A DNA stretch of 64,000 bases from Amorphophallus konjac. Lineage: Eukaryota; Streptophyta; Magnoliopsida; Alismatales; Araceae. This document shows positions 35,532 through 47,341 of the stretch, one piece after another. The stretch is taken from positions 296,410,642 to 296,474,641 of the forward strand of contig CM040123.1 in NCBI GenBank assembly GCA_022559845.1, in the 5' to 3' direction. Below the pieces are notes generated by a model that was given only the letters and a program-made list of their open reading frames with translations, had not been told where the DNA came from and did no database searches. A program made the position numbers and the translations under genes. Within the stretch, counting starts at the first letter, position 1, and each line of letters opens with the position of its first letter.

Positions 35532-37901
35532 TGTAACGACCCAGAGTTCAGGATACCGATATACCGATAACATCGATACACCGATACCAAGAACTGGGGA
35601 AGCCACCCAAGAGGCTGATGAGGCCCCTGAAGGGTTAGTAGAAAAGTGCTGAGGGGTATGCATAACGAATTGGAATTTAGAACGCGCAATTTACAATTAA
35701 GTAAACAAATTAACACAAGTGCGGAAGCAATTCAAAATAAACGGAGTGATATATATATATATACACTAGTCCAGAGAAGCAAGAGTACTAGTCCACAAGG
35801 TACAACTACGCGGGGCATACCCCGGCAAAAGTACAACCCAAGCCCAAAAGGCAGCTCGACTAACGCTGGCAGCTAACACGGTCTCCGAACCGACTCACAA
35901 GGCACCGGGAGACGACGGGCGCGGCTCACCTGAAAGGAGAAAGGGTGAGTCACAGCCAGACTCAGTAGGGGTCACACGGATCCCTACCTCGCACTAAACA
36001 AGCATACACGCATAAATAAAGCAAGTAGAGCATGCATTTAAATAAGCTAACAGGCAATGGCATGAAATAACTACTCAAGTAAAGCTGTAAACTCTAACTA
36101 AACAGGTATAACAGCTAAAGCATGCCACAGCTAACTAAATGCAAGCGATTAAAACTAAAGCTACCAGATAGAATAAGTCTTAACTAATCCAAACAACAAG
36201 GAAGGACAACCACTGGGGCAGAAACCAGAAGCGTCCACTGACGACTTACACTGCGTCTCAAGCACTCGCAGTCGACGAAGCGACAAGCTAAGCGCGTAAA
36301 CAGTACCAAACAAAGTGACCAGTCGGAGTGGCACCCGTCGGTGTCAGTCCACAGTCTCCGACCACGTGTGCACACACTGACTCTAGCCTGAGCCAGGCCC
36401 TCTTGCTAGTTTTCTCCCTTGGTAGGACGCTACCATTGGCTGGGAGCCCACGGAACTAGCTTACAAACCGTGCATAGGAAACATACCCCTCCACCATCCT
36501 CAAGCGGGTCGGCACTCAACAGACCTTAGGGAAACAACAGTGGCTCCATTGCTTGGAAAGAAAGGCTACTCTAATGGTAATAAAACACGCCACTATACAT
36601 TAAAACAATACGAATATGGCATGAGTATAAAAGGGAACGCATAACGAAAGGGCTGGGAACATATTACAACCATCAGGGAAGCGGCGGTCGAAGACCCACG
36701 CGCTATTTGAAAGTGACGGTCGGGGACTGGCGCGTTACATCACAAACGACGCGCTGGTCTCCAGCCGTTACTTCCACCTGAGTTCCAGCTCAAAGGCCTT
36801 CAAGGGGAGAGTGACGGTGGGGGTCCTATGCGTTGCTTCGAAGCGACGCGCGGGAGCTCCGCTGTTACTTCCACCCGAGGCTCAAACCAACAAACAGCGT
36901 TTAAAAACAACAGCAGGCAAAGCGACGCTCCAGTCTAAGCGCGTCGGAAGTAAACGACGGTCGGTCGATAGACCGCCGGACTCACCGCCTCACCTGGCTA
37001 ACCGAAAACAACGGGTGAGTAACGGATGGGATTCCCACCGTTACTCTCCAAATGACGCACCCCCGATGGGCCGTTATTTGGAAGCGACGCGTCCACTATG
37101 GACCGTCGGGCAAGTGACGGTTCCTGGCAGGACCGTCACTTCACCTGGGTTACGGGCGGGTACGGTTTGAAAACCGAAGCCCTCCCGGACGACAGAAATC
37201 GCTGGGTATCGTCGAAAAACCTGATATCCTGCCAAACCACGCATGCTAAACAACAGATTAACAACTTAATCTAGCACATGCAAGGCCTAAAACGCATTAA
37301 ACTCAAAGATTTAAGCTAAAACCCCAAATATGGAAACATGGACATCATGCATGCTATGGGGTGCTAATCAACAAACGGGCTAAGGGAAACGATCCTAGCA
37401 AGATCGGGATTCCATCCCCCTACCTCTTACAAGCCGAAACAGAAGAAAAGGCCGCATGCAAGGAGGAAGAGCCACGAAGCCTTCACGCTCCACCTCGCTC
37501 CCACGTTCACCGAACCACACCGAAGTGGACACCTACGCGCTCCTCTCGACGCGAGGAATCCAACGGCGCCAACCACGCCTCAATCCGACCTCGTCTCGCC
37601 CGTGTTCCCTAAAGAGGAGAGAGGGGCGATCGCACGGAGGAGAGAGAGAGAGGGTGAGAATGAGAGATCGACGGGGGAGAGAGGGTGAGAGAGGGATTAA
37701 AAGAAAAAAAGAAATTAAAATATATATAATATAATTATTATATATATTAAAATCTCATTAATTCTAATAACCTTCAAATAACTCCAAATAAATCCGAAAA
37801 ATATCAGACAAATTCCTAAAAATCCAGGAAAATAGCCAGAAATTCCAGAACAAATAATAGAACAAAAACCATCAAGGATCCATTAAGGCACGGGCCTTAC
37901 A
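35532..37901 (-). repeat. 5' LTR of element C (2370 bp)
   Basis: TG...CA ends, with GCGAG target duplication at 37902. GAGTC hairpin at 35946-35975; inverted-repeat array at 36685-37160; AT-rich probable core promoter around 37690-37750. Only scattered single-base differences from the 3' LTR. Confidence 0.97.
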
Positions 37902-37906
37902 GCGAG

Positions 37907-38528
37907 TGCCCGTGGTGTGGCTGAACACTTGATAAAAAATAGCCAATGTAACTATTCCTTGCAGGGAGATAGTGGAAATCCCAGTGGTTGCTGAGTACTG
38001 GATGTAGGACTAGCTGAGGTCAGGGCCGAACCAGTATAAAAATTATTGTATACCTGTGTGCGAGAAAGAGTGCCTATAAGAGGCTTGAAATCTTGGGTTT
38101 GGTTGTACCGTGAAGTCAATTGGGGATCTAGTGAAAGAGTGCCCGTGGTGTGGCTGAACACCTGATCAAAACCAGTTATGTTTGACTATGCCTATAAGTC
38201 AGCTGGAGCTCCAGTGAGCGAGTGCCCGTGGTGTGGCTGAACACCTGATAAAAAATAGCCAATGTAACTATTCCTTGCAGGGAGATAGTGGAAATCCCAG
38301 TGGTTGTTGAGTACTGGATGTAGGACTGGCTGAGGTCAGGGCCGAACCAGTATAAAAATTATTGTATCCTTGTGTGTGATTGACATTTTGTCTATTATGC
38401 TTAAGTTTCATTCAGCATGCATTTATAGTGTAATTTTTCTATCACACACCGATCTAACTAGTGTTTATCATGATCAAATTTTAATAACTCATTCACCCCC
38501 TCTGGGTTAAGCCATGTACTGGGCAACA
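37907..38528 (+). repeat. Left LTR of element E, second part, with internal tandem duplication
   Basis: Continues from 28316. The block GCGAGTGCCCGTGGTGTGG...AACCAGTATAAAAATTATTGTA occurs at 37902 and again at 38220 (period 318). The right LTR has it only once (about 49474-49610). The LTR end GGGCAACA at 38528 precedes the primer site. Confidence 0.85.
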
Positions 38529-38530
38529 AG

Positions 38531-38542
38531 TTTTATTAGAGC
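38531..38542 (+). promoter_or_regulatory. Degenerate primer-binding site of element E
   Basis: TTTTATTAGAGC matches the Met-tRNA complement TGGTATCAGAGC at 9 of 12 positions, two bases after the LTR end. The downstream CTAGGCTCT continues the usual copia pattern. Confidence 0.7.
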
Positions 38543-38594
38543 CTAGGCTCTCTATACTTTAAAGATCTCACGATCTAAGAGCAAAAGATCGTAT

Positions 38595-39059
38595 ATGGCT
38601 AATTTGACAAAAGGTCATTCTATCAATAGTTCTTCATTGGTTGACGATTCTAACTATCCCACATATGGAGCCCTTTTTCAATGAGTCAGATCCATGATCT
38701 CTGGACAACAAATTGACTAGAGGGACCTTGTTGTCACTATACTCAGAAAGAAATTAATGTAAACCATAAACTAATGTATCTTTTATTGCAAGGAGCCAAA
38801 TACCAACTATCATGTATATTATTGAGGACATACTTCAAGACTCAAAAGAAGTAGTGAAAAAACATCGATATCAGATTCTAAAGAAAAGGCCCACTTGACC
38901 TTGATAGCCAAGAGGAATGGTAAATCTGTTCAGGTACCCAACTCCTCCTTAAGAAATGAAATTACCTGCTAAAAGATGCATTGTATAAAATATATGATAA
39001 ATTCAAAGCAATAAATCTCAAGCTAAAAATCCTTTTAAAGGTATCCAAAGTCATGCTCT
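38595..39059 (+). pseudogene. Element E gag start (remnant)
   Basis: ATG at 38595 opens MANLTKGHSINSSSL..SNYPTYG, the N-terminal pattern of copia gag (F-G-NY-W). A stop follows within 30 codons and several more downstream. Lys-rich fragments continue to about 39050. Nothing of protease or integrase follows. Confidence 0.6.
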
Positions 39060-39510
39060 TCTGATCTATTAGACTAATGCTGACTATGCTGGATGCAAGT
39101 GAATTAGAAAAAGCACCAGTAGTACTTGTTAATTTATTGTACAGTGCTAAAATTCTTGGTCATCTAGACAGCAAAGTTCAGTAGCATAATCAACAGTTGA
39201 AGTTGAATATAAAAGCTACTAAAAAGAAATGTGCACAACCATTATGTGTCAAGCATCAATTGGAGAATTACGCGCTAAAGCTATACAACATCCTAATGAT
39301 GTGCGATAAGTAGGTGCAATAAATCTGACCAAGGGTCCAAAACTGTATCCCACAACAAGCACCTAGAGGTATGCCTGTATCTTATCAAAAAGCATGCTAG
39401 TAATAATGTTATCATGTTTAACTCTGCTGATACCTTTCTTAATTTGGCCAACAGGTTCACCAACTCATAGGGAACTGAAGTTGGGTGCTTAACGAACAAA
39501 TAAATGCCCT
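39060..39510 (+). pseudogene. Element E copia RNase H C-terminal part (remnant)
   Basis: A broken plus-strand reading gives ADYAGCK, RKSTS, SWSS, then an A.ST.E.EY-like block, CVKHQLENYALK, CDNTSAINLTKGP and a VCLYLIKKHA stretch. These are the successive signatures of the Ty1/copia RNase H. Several stops and small shifts are present. Because the gag start lies only about 500 bases upstream, at least 3 kb of pol has been deleted. Confidence 0.75.
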
Positions 39511-40148
39511 AAAAAAAGTTGAAAGCAATTTGTTATAAAAATTGTAATGAACTGAGAATGGTCATATAAGCAGTACACAGAAAAACATAATAAAAGTATG
39601 CAAAAGAATATACATATTAACTATCCCTGGATAAAATAGCCCATCATCTCAATACCTCCGATCTCGATTTGATAGGTGATCTCATTGGATTTAAGCGACT
39701 ATACTTCAACTCTAGCCATCTCATAAAACACCTATCTCACTCAAGCCCCTCAAGGATAGGCAACTATTTGATTGGGGAATAAAGACATAAAAATCAGACA
39801 GTCAACAATCAACTACCTAATATTAAATATTTTAATTCCATCCTTGAAACCATCACCTCATTAATACGCCTATCGGGTCGGGGCTCAAGAAAGCAACAAT
39901 CAAAGGGGTATAAGACTATCATTTCATCTTCCCCTATCTCCTTCGAACCAGCATCTCCCGCACAACGTCCACTGCGAGACTGTCTGCCTCCCTCCTTTTT
40001 TTCCTCAAGCAGACTTTCGCACAAATCTTTAAAGAGGTGAGTTTTTCTTTGCACTCTTCAGATTCACGATCCCCTCTGTAACAGTCTTATAGTAGAAGGG
40101 TCCTCAAATCCGTTCTTTATGTCATTCTCTTTCAGAACCCTAGACTCC
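39511..40148 (+). other. Non-coding spacer after pol of element E
   Basis: No supported coding sequence or RNA. AT-rich, position consistent with the pol-to-third-frame spacer seen in Sireviruses that have an additional 3' frame. Confidence 0.5.
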
Positions 40149-42060
40149 ATGGCCGCCATAGCTACTGATGCCCAGTTCTTCGCCACCGAAGTCGAAAGGG
40201 CATTATTCCTCAGTAAGAGCTCGGCCATGATGGTAGGAAGGTGCATAGACTTTGAAGAAATGGCCCAAAATGGAATGGATTTGACCGAGGACTTCGCAGC
40301 GATGATGCTTCTCAAGTTTTATTCACTGAAGAAAGAAACCCTAGATGATGCCAGTCGAGTCTTCTATTTCAACATGAGGGTGGAAGGAGAAAAAAATGGT
40401 AATCTCTGTTAAAAACACACACATCGAGATTACGGCTCACCTTTTAGCAGAAATTTTGGAATGCTCTTCGGCTGGTATCAATCTTCATAGTAAAGAAGAA
40501 ATTGGAGTAAAAGGTCAACGCATTAGTGGGGGAAATTTCAAGGTAGTAAATAAGAATAGTCTAGATGTTACCTAGATAGATGCTAAGGCAAGAATGTTGC
40601 ACATGATCATTACCTATATTATGGTCCCAATGTCAGGAAGTCATTCTATCTACTCAATGGAAGACTTAAATCTTATGTTCTTCCTTTTAGAAAAATGAGA
40701 GATTTATTTAGCATCCATTATTTTTGAAATTATGATAAGAGGAGCTAAGGAAGCAAGAAACATAGCTAAGGCTTGGAGCAGAAAGAAATTGTTCTGGTTG
40801 CCATATGGGTCACTTGTGAGCAAAATTCTCAAGCACTTTGATGTCAATGTTGGCAATGAAAAGTCCACCCCTATATTTTTATTCATGCCAACAATTTGAA
40901 AAGATGTGATTTTATTCAAGAAGGGAGTCAGTGGGCAAGGGATAAAGAATCCATATTAATTGAAGAAGAGCCAACCCACGAGCTACAAAATATAGGTCAA
41001 TCTTCCTAGCCAGTAGGGCCTACAGAAGTTGAGCATGCACACGAGACAAATGTAGTAGGACAACCTTCCCAGTCAGCTCAACATAGGGAGATGGAAGAAC
41101 CTCCCTCACAAGAAGAAGTAGCAGCAGCCAGTGCTCACATCGATACTATCATCCATCAACTAGCAGAAGAGGAAATGGCTATAGCACAACAAATTATGGG
41201 AGAGCCCCAAAGTGAGGAGACAACACACATTGAGGGGGAGCATCCTAGTGCACCATAAGCCATGGGAGAGCAACAGGCTAAGGAGGAACCCCGAGTTGAG
41301 GTAACTACACACATTGAAGGGGAGCCACACACACAAAAAAAGGGGAGCCACAAATTGAAGAGACACCACCGAGTAAGGGGGAGCACCACACTGAATTACC
41401 TGCTCACACAGAAGAACTTCCAACCCTGTGGGATGAAATTGTCATTAAGCAATTCTTACCTCCGGCTCCTCAAAAGGAGTCTGTTAAGAAAGCCTCTATC
41501 GAAGTGCCTCCAACAATTTCCACTCCCTCCAATCTAGTTGAAATAACTCAAAACACTCAGAAGCTTCATGATGAGATGGTTGATATAAAACTTAGTATTC
41601 AACATTTTTATGAATACATGAGTGATGTGGTAGAGGATGTCGAGAGGAAAATCCTAGACTCTCATAGGCAGCTTGACGATAAGATAAACAAGGTCAAAAG
41701 TGACCATATTGAAAATCTTCAAGTTAACCATGAAGATGTTGTGATGATGAAAAATCATTTTTTGTCTATCTCTGGAGCACACCAATCAGTCCTCAACCAA
41801 CTCAGAGCTGGTCACATTTCTTCAGAGGTAAAATTGATAGAAATGAAGCTTCACTTTGAAGAGGGCCTTCAGAGTTAAAAAGTAGAAATCCAAGAGATCA
41901 AGGAAATTGTAAAGTCCAATCAAAACCTTCTTATAATAATGATAATGTAATTACAAGGTATTTTAGCTCAGCTATCTAGGCAACCACCTCAAGAAGTTGC
42001 ACTTTCTCAAAACCAAGCCGATTAGTCCCATACCTTTGAGCCTCCCTCTTCAGTCCCTTC
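40149..42060 (+). pseudogene. Element E extra 3' frame, first part (Sirevirus env-like/transposon-protein type)
   Basis: ATG 40149 opens a protein-like stretch (MAAIATDAQFF..EVERALF) that shifts frame near 40397. It then continues with HIEITAHLLAEILE, GINLHSKEEIGVKGQ and a Lys/Arg-rich segment with stops to 40960. A Glu/Gln-rich repeat region follows (41090-41400), then an open coiled-coil segment (41504-41878) and Pro/Ser-rich DNA to 42060. Position after RNase H, coiled coil and proline-rich tail fit the extra 3' frame of some Sireviruses. Function of such frames is not established. I saw no convincing signal peptide or membrane segment. Confidence 0.55.
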
Positions 42061-43007
42061 TCCTCAAATTCCTTCCTCTCCTCCAACTCCATCACGTGTT
42101 CCTCCTCTAGTCTCTCCTCATAGACCACCTCCTACCTCAACTCAAGTCTCTCCTGCTATTGCCTCACTTTGTACAGACATCATTATGTGACGCCCCTACT
42201 CGTAAATCTGGTCCAGTCGTAAAGACTCATGTCGGATTCCGATCGAAACATCACAGTGGGACAACCCGAACGGTACATTACGGTAGAGAATTTCACATAG
42301 ATATTGAGATATCATTGCAGCTAAAATGAAATTACTCGAACCATCAGCTTACATTCAAATGAATTCATCCACATAGATCGAAATAAAAGTAATGATTTAG
42401 CAAGTCATTTATTACATAACCAAATTTCACACACATTTTTTTTCTTAACTACCTATGAAAATGACACGTAGTAAATCTAAGCTGCGGTCAGAACTCTGCG
42501 AGATTACTCCTCGCTTTCTTCTACCGCCTCTCTTGAAAATGCTCAACAGGGTGAGTCTACGAATAGACCCAATAAGAGACTAGGCATAATCCCCAGTCAT
42601 AACATGTATAAACATATCCAAAGTGACTTACAGTATCATTTTTTTTATAAGTCATTCTTAGGCATAATTTTAAATAGATAACACATGAGATTAATACATT
42701 TAACACAATTTTAATTTATTTACGATCATAAGTCATGATATTAATATTTTACAAATAAAGCATGTACATTAAAACTTTATTCTATTAATGACAAAGTAAA
42801 TGAGCATTCAAAATTAGTAAACATTACCATGTAATATATTTTGATTCATTTATCAATAGAATGATCCCAGTACAAGACGGAGTAAAGTCTCACGCATAGT
42901 GAAAGGATCCAAACAGATTTAATATGTCCCTTTCCAAATCACCATTTGATATACTAGAGATTCATTAATAGTAAACATTTATAGTGTAATAACAATGAAA
43001 TGTAATA

Positions 43008-43303
43008 ACAGTTTAGTGGGCAATAACACTAGTTTCAATATCAGTTCAATGAGCAGTAACAATAATTTCAATATCAATTCAGTGAACTGTAATAGTCGTT
43101 TCAATATCGATTTAGTGAACAGTAATAGCAGTTCCAACTTCAATTCAGTGAGGAGTAATAGTCGTTTCAATAACGACTCAGTGATCAATAGTAGTAGTTT
43201 CAATATCAATTCAGTAAGCAGTAACAATAGTTTCAATATCAATTCAGTAAGCAGTAATAGTAGTTTCAATTTCAATTCAGTGAGTAGTAACAGTGGTAAA
43301 TAG
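43008..43303 (+). repeat. 36-bp tandem repeats in the solo LTR
   Basis: About eight degenerate copies of AGTTTCAATATCAATTCAGTG-A.CAGTAA, period mostly 33-36 bp. They read as an artificial Asn/Ser-rich frame in one direction and a Leu-rich one in the other. No other sign of coding. Confidence 0.9.
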
Positions 43304-45597
43304 CCAAGACACAGTGCCCAAACTACCACTAGAAGTACAGTCAGTCGGTACTCGATCACCTAGGTAAAAATAGTGATGAGTCTTGGTTACTGCGCAGAAC
43401 CAGGAGAATTCCTCTCCACCTTAACCAGTGGTACTTGTCCACCTCCAGGATTTCATCCCCGTTACCCTCAGGGCCAGTACAGTGTGAACCTCCCCATAGG
43501 GGGATTTCTATGGCTTGGTTCCAGTCTCCCCCTATGGTGATAGTGTCCATTTGGCAGTAATAACAGTATAGTAATTATAAATATAACTTATATGAAGTGG
43601 ACACATGCCACTCAAAAAAATCATGCTATGAATATTAAATACAAAATATGCTAGTACTAAATATATATATATTTTAATTTCTAAAATTCTAAGCTTATTC
43701 AATTATAAAGGCATATATATATCAACAATTTCTAATTCTATTTACAGAGATCAGAATGTTGTGAAATTTCAGGGAATCAATACATTTACAGGAAGGATCA
43801 AAAACAAAATTATCATCATTTTTCAAATAGTATTTATAATTTTTCTAGAGTTATTTATACTCCAACATGCATCATAAATTGACTAACTTTAGCTATCATA
43901 TTCAGAAGACCATTAAAATTTTACTGAAGATCACATTTGTATGTAGCATTACACAGACAATTTTTCATAATTTTTTTATGCAGGAATTTAAAATTTTCTA
44001 GAATCATTTAAATTCTCCTATGCATGAAAAATTAACTAAATTTAATCAGAGTACTATGAAAATCACCATAAATTTTCAAACCATCATTTATAACAGAAAT
44101 GTTTTTTCAGAAACTTTTCATTATTTTTCACACTGTATTACTAATATTTTGATAGAATAACAAAAATAGATCATGAATAATAAATCAACTAAATAGAACC
44201 ACAATGATCAGAAAATTTCTAAAAATTTACAGAACGTTGTTCCAAATAAAACTATCATATATGAGAGATTTCACTATTTTTCATTCAGTATTTCTAATTT
44301 CTGAAATTTTATATTAGTTTCTAAAATTTACAACAATAATTTTTAAATAGAGAAAATTTTTTAGAATGTTTACAATGACTAAAGTATACTACCAATTAAC
44401 TTATAAAAATCAAATATCAGTTCTGTAATGTTCTCAAGAATTTTCACAAAATATTAATATTTATTAAATATTTTTAATTATTTGTTCACACATTAAAAAT
44501 TATACAAGTCAAGATTCAGTGATCAAAATAAGCTTAAATTTTAATCAATTAGTTATAACGTGCATCTAAGTCTTCTAGTAAAGTTTCAAATTTTTCTATA
44601 CATTATTTCTATTTATCTCATAATTTTATATTTTTAAGAAAATATTAAAAATTCTGTAATCTCACTTACATACGTCTATAATCATTGGTATTTTACGAAT
44701 ACAACACACTCTAAGAACCATACTATAAAATTCTAAGATTTTTATGAACATGATCTCTAATTTCTACATAATTATTTCTTTTTATCTCATGTATTACAAA
44801 TTTATTAAGAGAAATATCGTAATCCAAAAATACTCAAAATTTGTCTACACATGGCTCTCATAGTAATATACATTCCTACAATTTTTGGTGATTTTATATC
44901 ACCCCTTTAGCCTTTCAGTATAATTAAACACCCTTAGAATAATATTAAAATATTCATAAACGTGAAAAGATTTTGACTCAGACGTGGAAATATTTTCTGA
45001 GAGCTTAGAATATCAGATCTCATGATTCTGAAACTTTATAAATTTATCATACACCGTTGCTAATTATAGTGTATTAAATATTTGATTTACCCTTAATCAC
45101 ATGTCTTAACACTAATGATCTCTTGATAATCCGACTAACATATGATCACCCATAGTGAAATAAAGATTTCTAGATTTAATTATCTATAGAGATGCTAATT
45201 AACACACCTTAAATCATTTTAAATATGCTAATCAAGAGGATTAATACTAAATCTCATATCTTAATGAAGCTTTAACACTACCTTAACTAGCCCTCCACCC
45301 TCTCCTTGTGCACTTCACGTAGCCAGCCCCAAAGGAGGGCAAATGAAGCCCCATTCAGCCCCTTTTATAGAGGATTTCCTTTAATCAATCTTAGCCATTG
45401 ATTTAAATCAAGGGTGGAGATTAAACTTTTAATTTAATATTATTTAATTGAGAATTTGACATTCAAAGCCTCACCAACCCACTCAACCTTTTTCTTTTGA
45501 CTAGTCCATATTTTTCTTTTTTTAATATATAGCACATGGGCTTTTGACTATTAACAAGAGGTTTAAATAAAATAACAAAACAATATTTTTTTTAAAT

Positions 45598-45715
45598 GTC
45601 GCGAGCAGCCGAAAAGGAGGGGGGTGGGGGCGGCGCCAGTGCTCGCGCGCCCGCCCATGCGTGCCCACCCCCGCGCGCGCTCGCGCATTCATGGGCGGCC
45701 GTCGCTACCGTTTTT
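45598..45715. other. GC-rich island in the solo LTR leader side
   Basis: Dense CGCGCGC, GGGGGTGGGGGCGG and CCCGCCC runs flanked by poly-T and (TTA)n DNA. It lies upstream (element sense) of the TATA box at 45361-45369, so it is U3 sequence. It could form G-quadruplexes or be a methylation hotspot. Confidence 0.6.
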
Positions 45716-45824
45716 TTTTAATTTTCATTTTTGACTTTTTTTTCATTTTGAACCCTTTTCTTTTCTTTTTTGACAATTAGTCCTCTATTTTTTAACAATT
45801 ATCTCCCTTCTTTTTTACTTTGTT

Positions 45825-45854
45825 TATTATTATTATTATTATTATTATTATTTT
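45825..45854 (+). repeat. (TTA)n microsatellite
   Basis: About nine uninterrupted TTA units within T-rich DNA near the solo LTR end. Confidence 0.9.
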
Positions 45855-46016
45855 CTTCTTCTCTTTCTCTTAACTTTTAAACCTTTTTTTCCTTTTTTTA
45901 CAAAGACTGAAATAATTATAATAAGACTAAAAATTTAAATATTTAGACATAAATAAATATATTTTTATTATTTAAATAAAATACTAAACTATGAATTCGT
46001 AGGGCATCACACATTA

Positions 46017-46960
46017 TTTACACAGCCCCTCATTCTTTTATTCCAAAAGTAGTATATACTCCTCCTACTACCACCTACCGAAGGAAACATAGGGTCTCCT
46101 CTATTTATTGGAGAACCATGCCCTCCGAAGGTACTTCTTCTGCACCTCCTCCTGTTCATGAGCCTTCACCATTTAAGGTCACTATCCAAATTCTTGAGAT
46201 CAAAGAAGAAAGAGAGGACATCCATCCTCTTGTAGCACACAATCTTCAAGATGCTCTGTTTGAAAGAAATGATCCCAGTCCTGTGTCTAGGAGAGGATCC
46301 AAGGTTAAAGTAAGACGGGCACCTAGAACTCCCTCTTGGTCTTATATATCTAAATATCCTGAAATTAATCGTAGACCCAGATTCTAATTTATTCCTCCGC
46401 TTAAAGATGATGATAAAAAATACCCTCTCTTCCAAACCCACTTCACCAGATTTAAGATTTATAGAGTATTATTTGTCATAATGTTGAGGATCAACACTGC
46501 TCTCCGGCTTCAAGGCCAGAGCACTCTAGGGATCAATCATCTTCTTGAAACTTTTGTCCGTGAAAATCTTCCCACATACAGACATATTCTGGAAGTAAAA
46601 AATGAATGCTTCAAGTACACTCTCACAGAATGGAAGAGAATATTTGACAATGTGTACCTGTATGGCATAAAACTGGAAGAGATGCTTGCTCATAAAAAAG
46701 ACCCCATTCCAATCCCAGAGTGGTCTCTGCGAGAGGTCTACAAAGAATTTTATGTTAAAGTCTACATAGCCCCCAAACTCTATGAGGTCTATCTTCAAGT
46801 GAGCAAGGACAGAGAAACAATGGGATTGCCTCCCATAACATTTGATATATTCCTGAATAGAGAAGAAGTTTATCAATAAGAATTGACAGCAGTTGGAGCC
46901 TATCCTCTACCTTCTCTAATTAATCCCTATGATATTCTTTCTTCTTCTAAACAGTACAAA
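46017..46960 (+). pseudogene. Element E extra 3' frame, second part
   Basis: Resumes after the solo LTR. 46118-46387 is open (MPSEGTSSAPPPVHEPSPF, then basic KVKVRRAPRTPSW), a stop follows, and 46481-46879 is open (LQGQSTLGINHLLETFV, YTLTEWKRIFDNVY, LPPITFDIFLNREEVY). Codon use and charge look protein-like. I do not recognise the fold. Its position, ending about 460 bases before the right LTR, makes it the C-terminal half of the extra frame. Inactive because of stops and the inserted LTR. Confidence 0.55.
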
Positions 46961-47135
46961 AGAAAAAAATGCGTTAAATGAAAGTGACTTGTGTACTCTC
47001 TTGTATTTCTCTCTTTCATCTTCATCAACCAAATATACAACTCTGTATAATGTAATTTGACTTTTGCAATACAAGTTTATTCAGTACTTCTCTTTTGCTC
47101 TACAATTGTTCTATCTAATTTCTTTTTGTTGATTG

Positions 47136-47155
47136 TCAAAAAGGGAGAGAAAAAG
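47136..47155 (+). other. Internal polypurine-like tract of element E
   Basis: CAAAAAGGGAGAGAAAAAG about 190 bases before the real tract at 47324-47337. Multiple tracts near the 3' LTR are a Sirevirus habit. Confidence 0.6.
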
Positions 47156-47323
47156 CCAAGTGAAAAAGTGAAAACTTATGCAAATATTAAAAGGGGTACA
47201 TCTGAAAGGGTTACCTGTAATTAACAAAGAAGAGGAGGAATAATTCAATAAAACAACTACAAACAAGAACATGTCATCAATTCATCAAGTTTTCAAGAAG
47301 ATCATTCAAGATTTTGTCATCAC

Positions 47324-47337
47324 CAAAAAGGGAGAGA
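47324..47337 (+). other. Polypurine tract of element E
   Basis: AAAAAGGGAGAGA just upstream of the right LTR start TGGGTTAAC at 47342. Confidence 0.75.
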
Positions 47338-47341
47338 TTAA

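Larger units (their letters stand above)
28317..37901 (-). mobile_element. Gypsy element C (chromovirus, Tekay-like), nearly intact
   Basis: Perfect GCGAG target duplication (28312-28316 and 37902-37906). Both LTRs are 2370 bp and differ by only about 1 %. The primer site is 35518-35529; the coding frame runs from ATG 35380 to the stop at 30766; the polypurine tract is 30687-30699. The polyprotein is interrupted by one frameshift and three stops but otherwise keeps a continuous frame. It inserted into the left LTR of element E. Confidence 0.97.
42186..46011 (-). repeat. Solo LTR (3826 bp), gypsy type
   Basis: Perfect CATTA target duplication at 42181-42185 and 46012-46016. Ends TGTGACGCCC...GGGCATCACA. 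A strong TATA box on the minus strand (TATAAAAGG, 45361-45369) and a GAGTC hairpin at 42551-42582, 365 bp from the left end, show that it belongs with the long gypsy LTRs of this window and reads right to left. No primer site, polypurine tract or coding sequence lies inside, so it is the product of LTR-LTR recombination. It interrupts element E. Confidence 0.93.

Noticed and set aside
43008..43303. Regular 36-bp repeats, CRISPR-like at first sight, and their Asn/Ser-rich translation
   Set aside because: No unique spacers, degenerate units, plant nuclear context; a tandem repeat inside an LTR.
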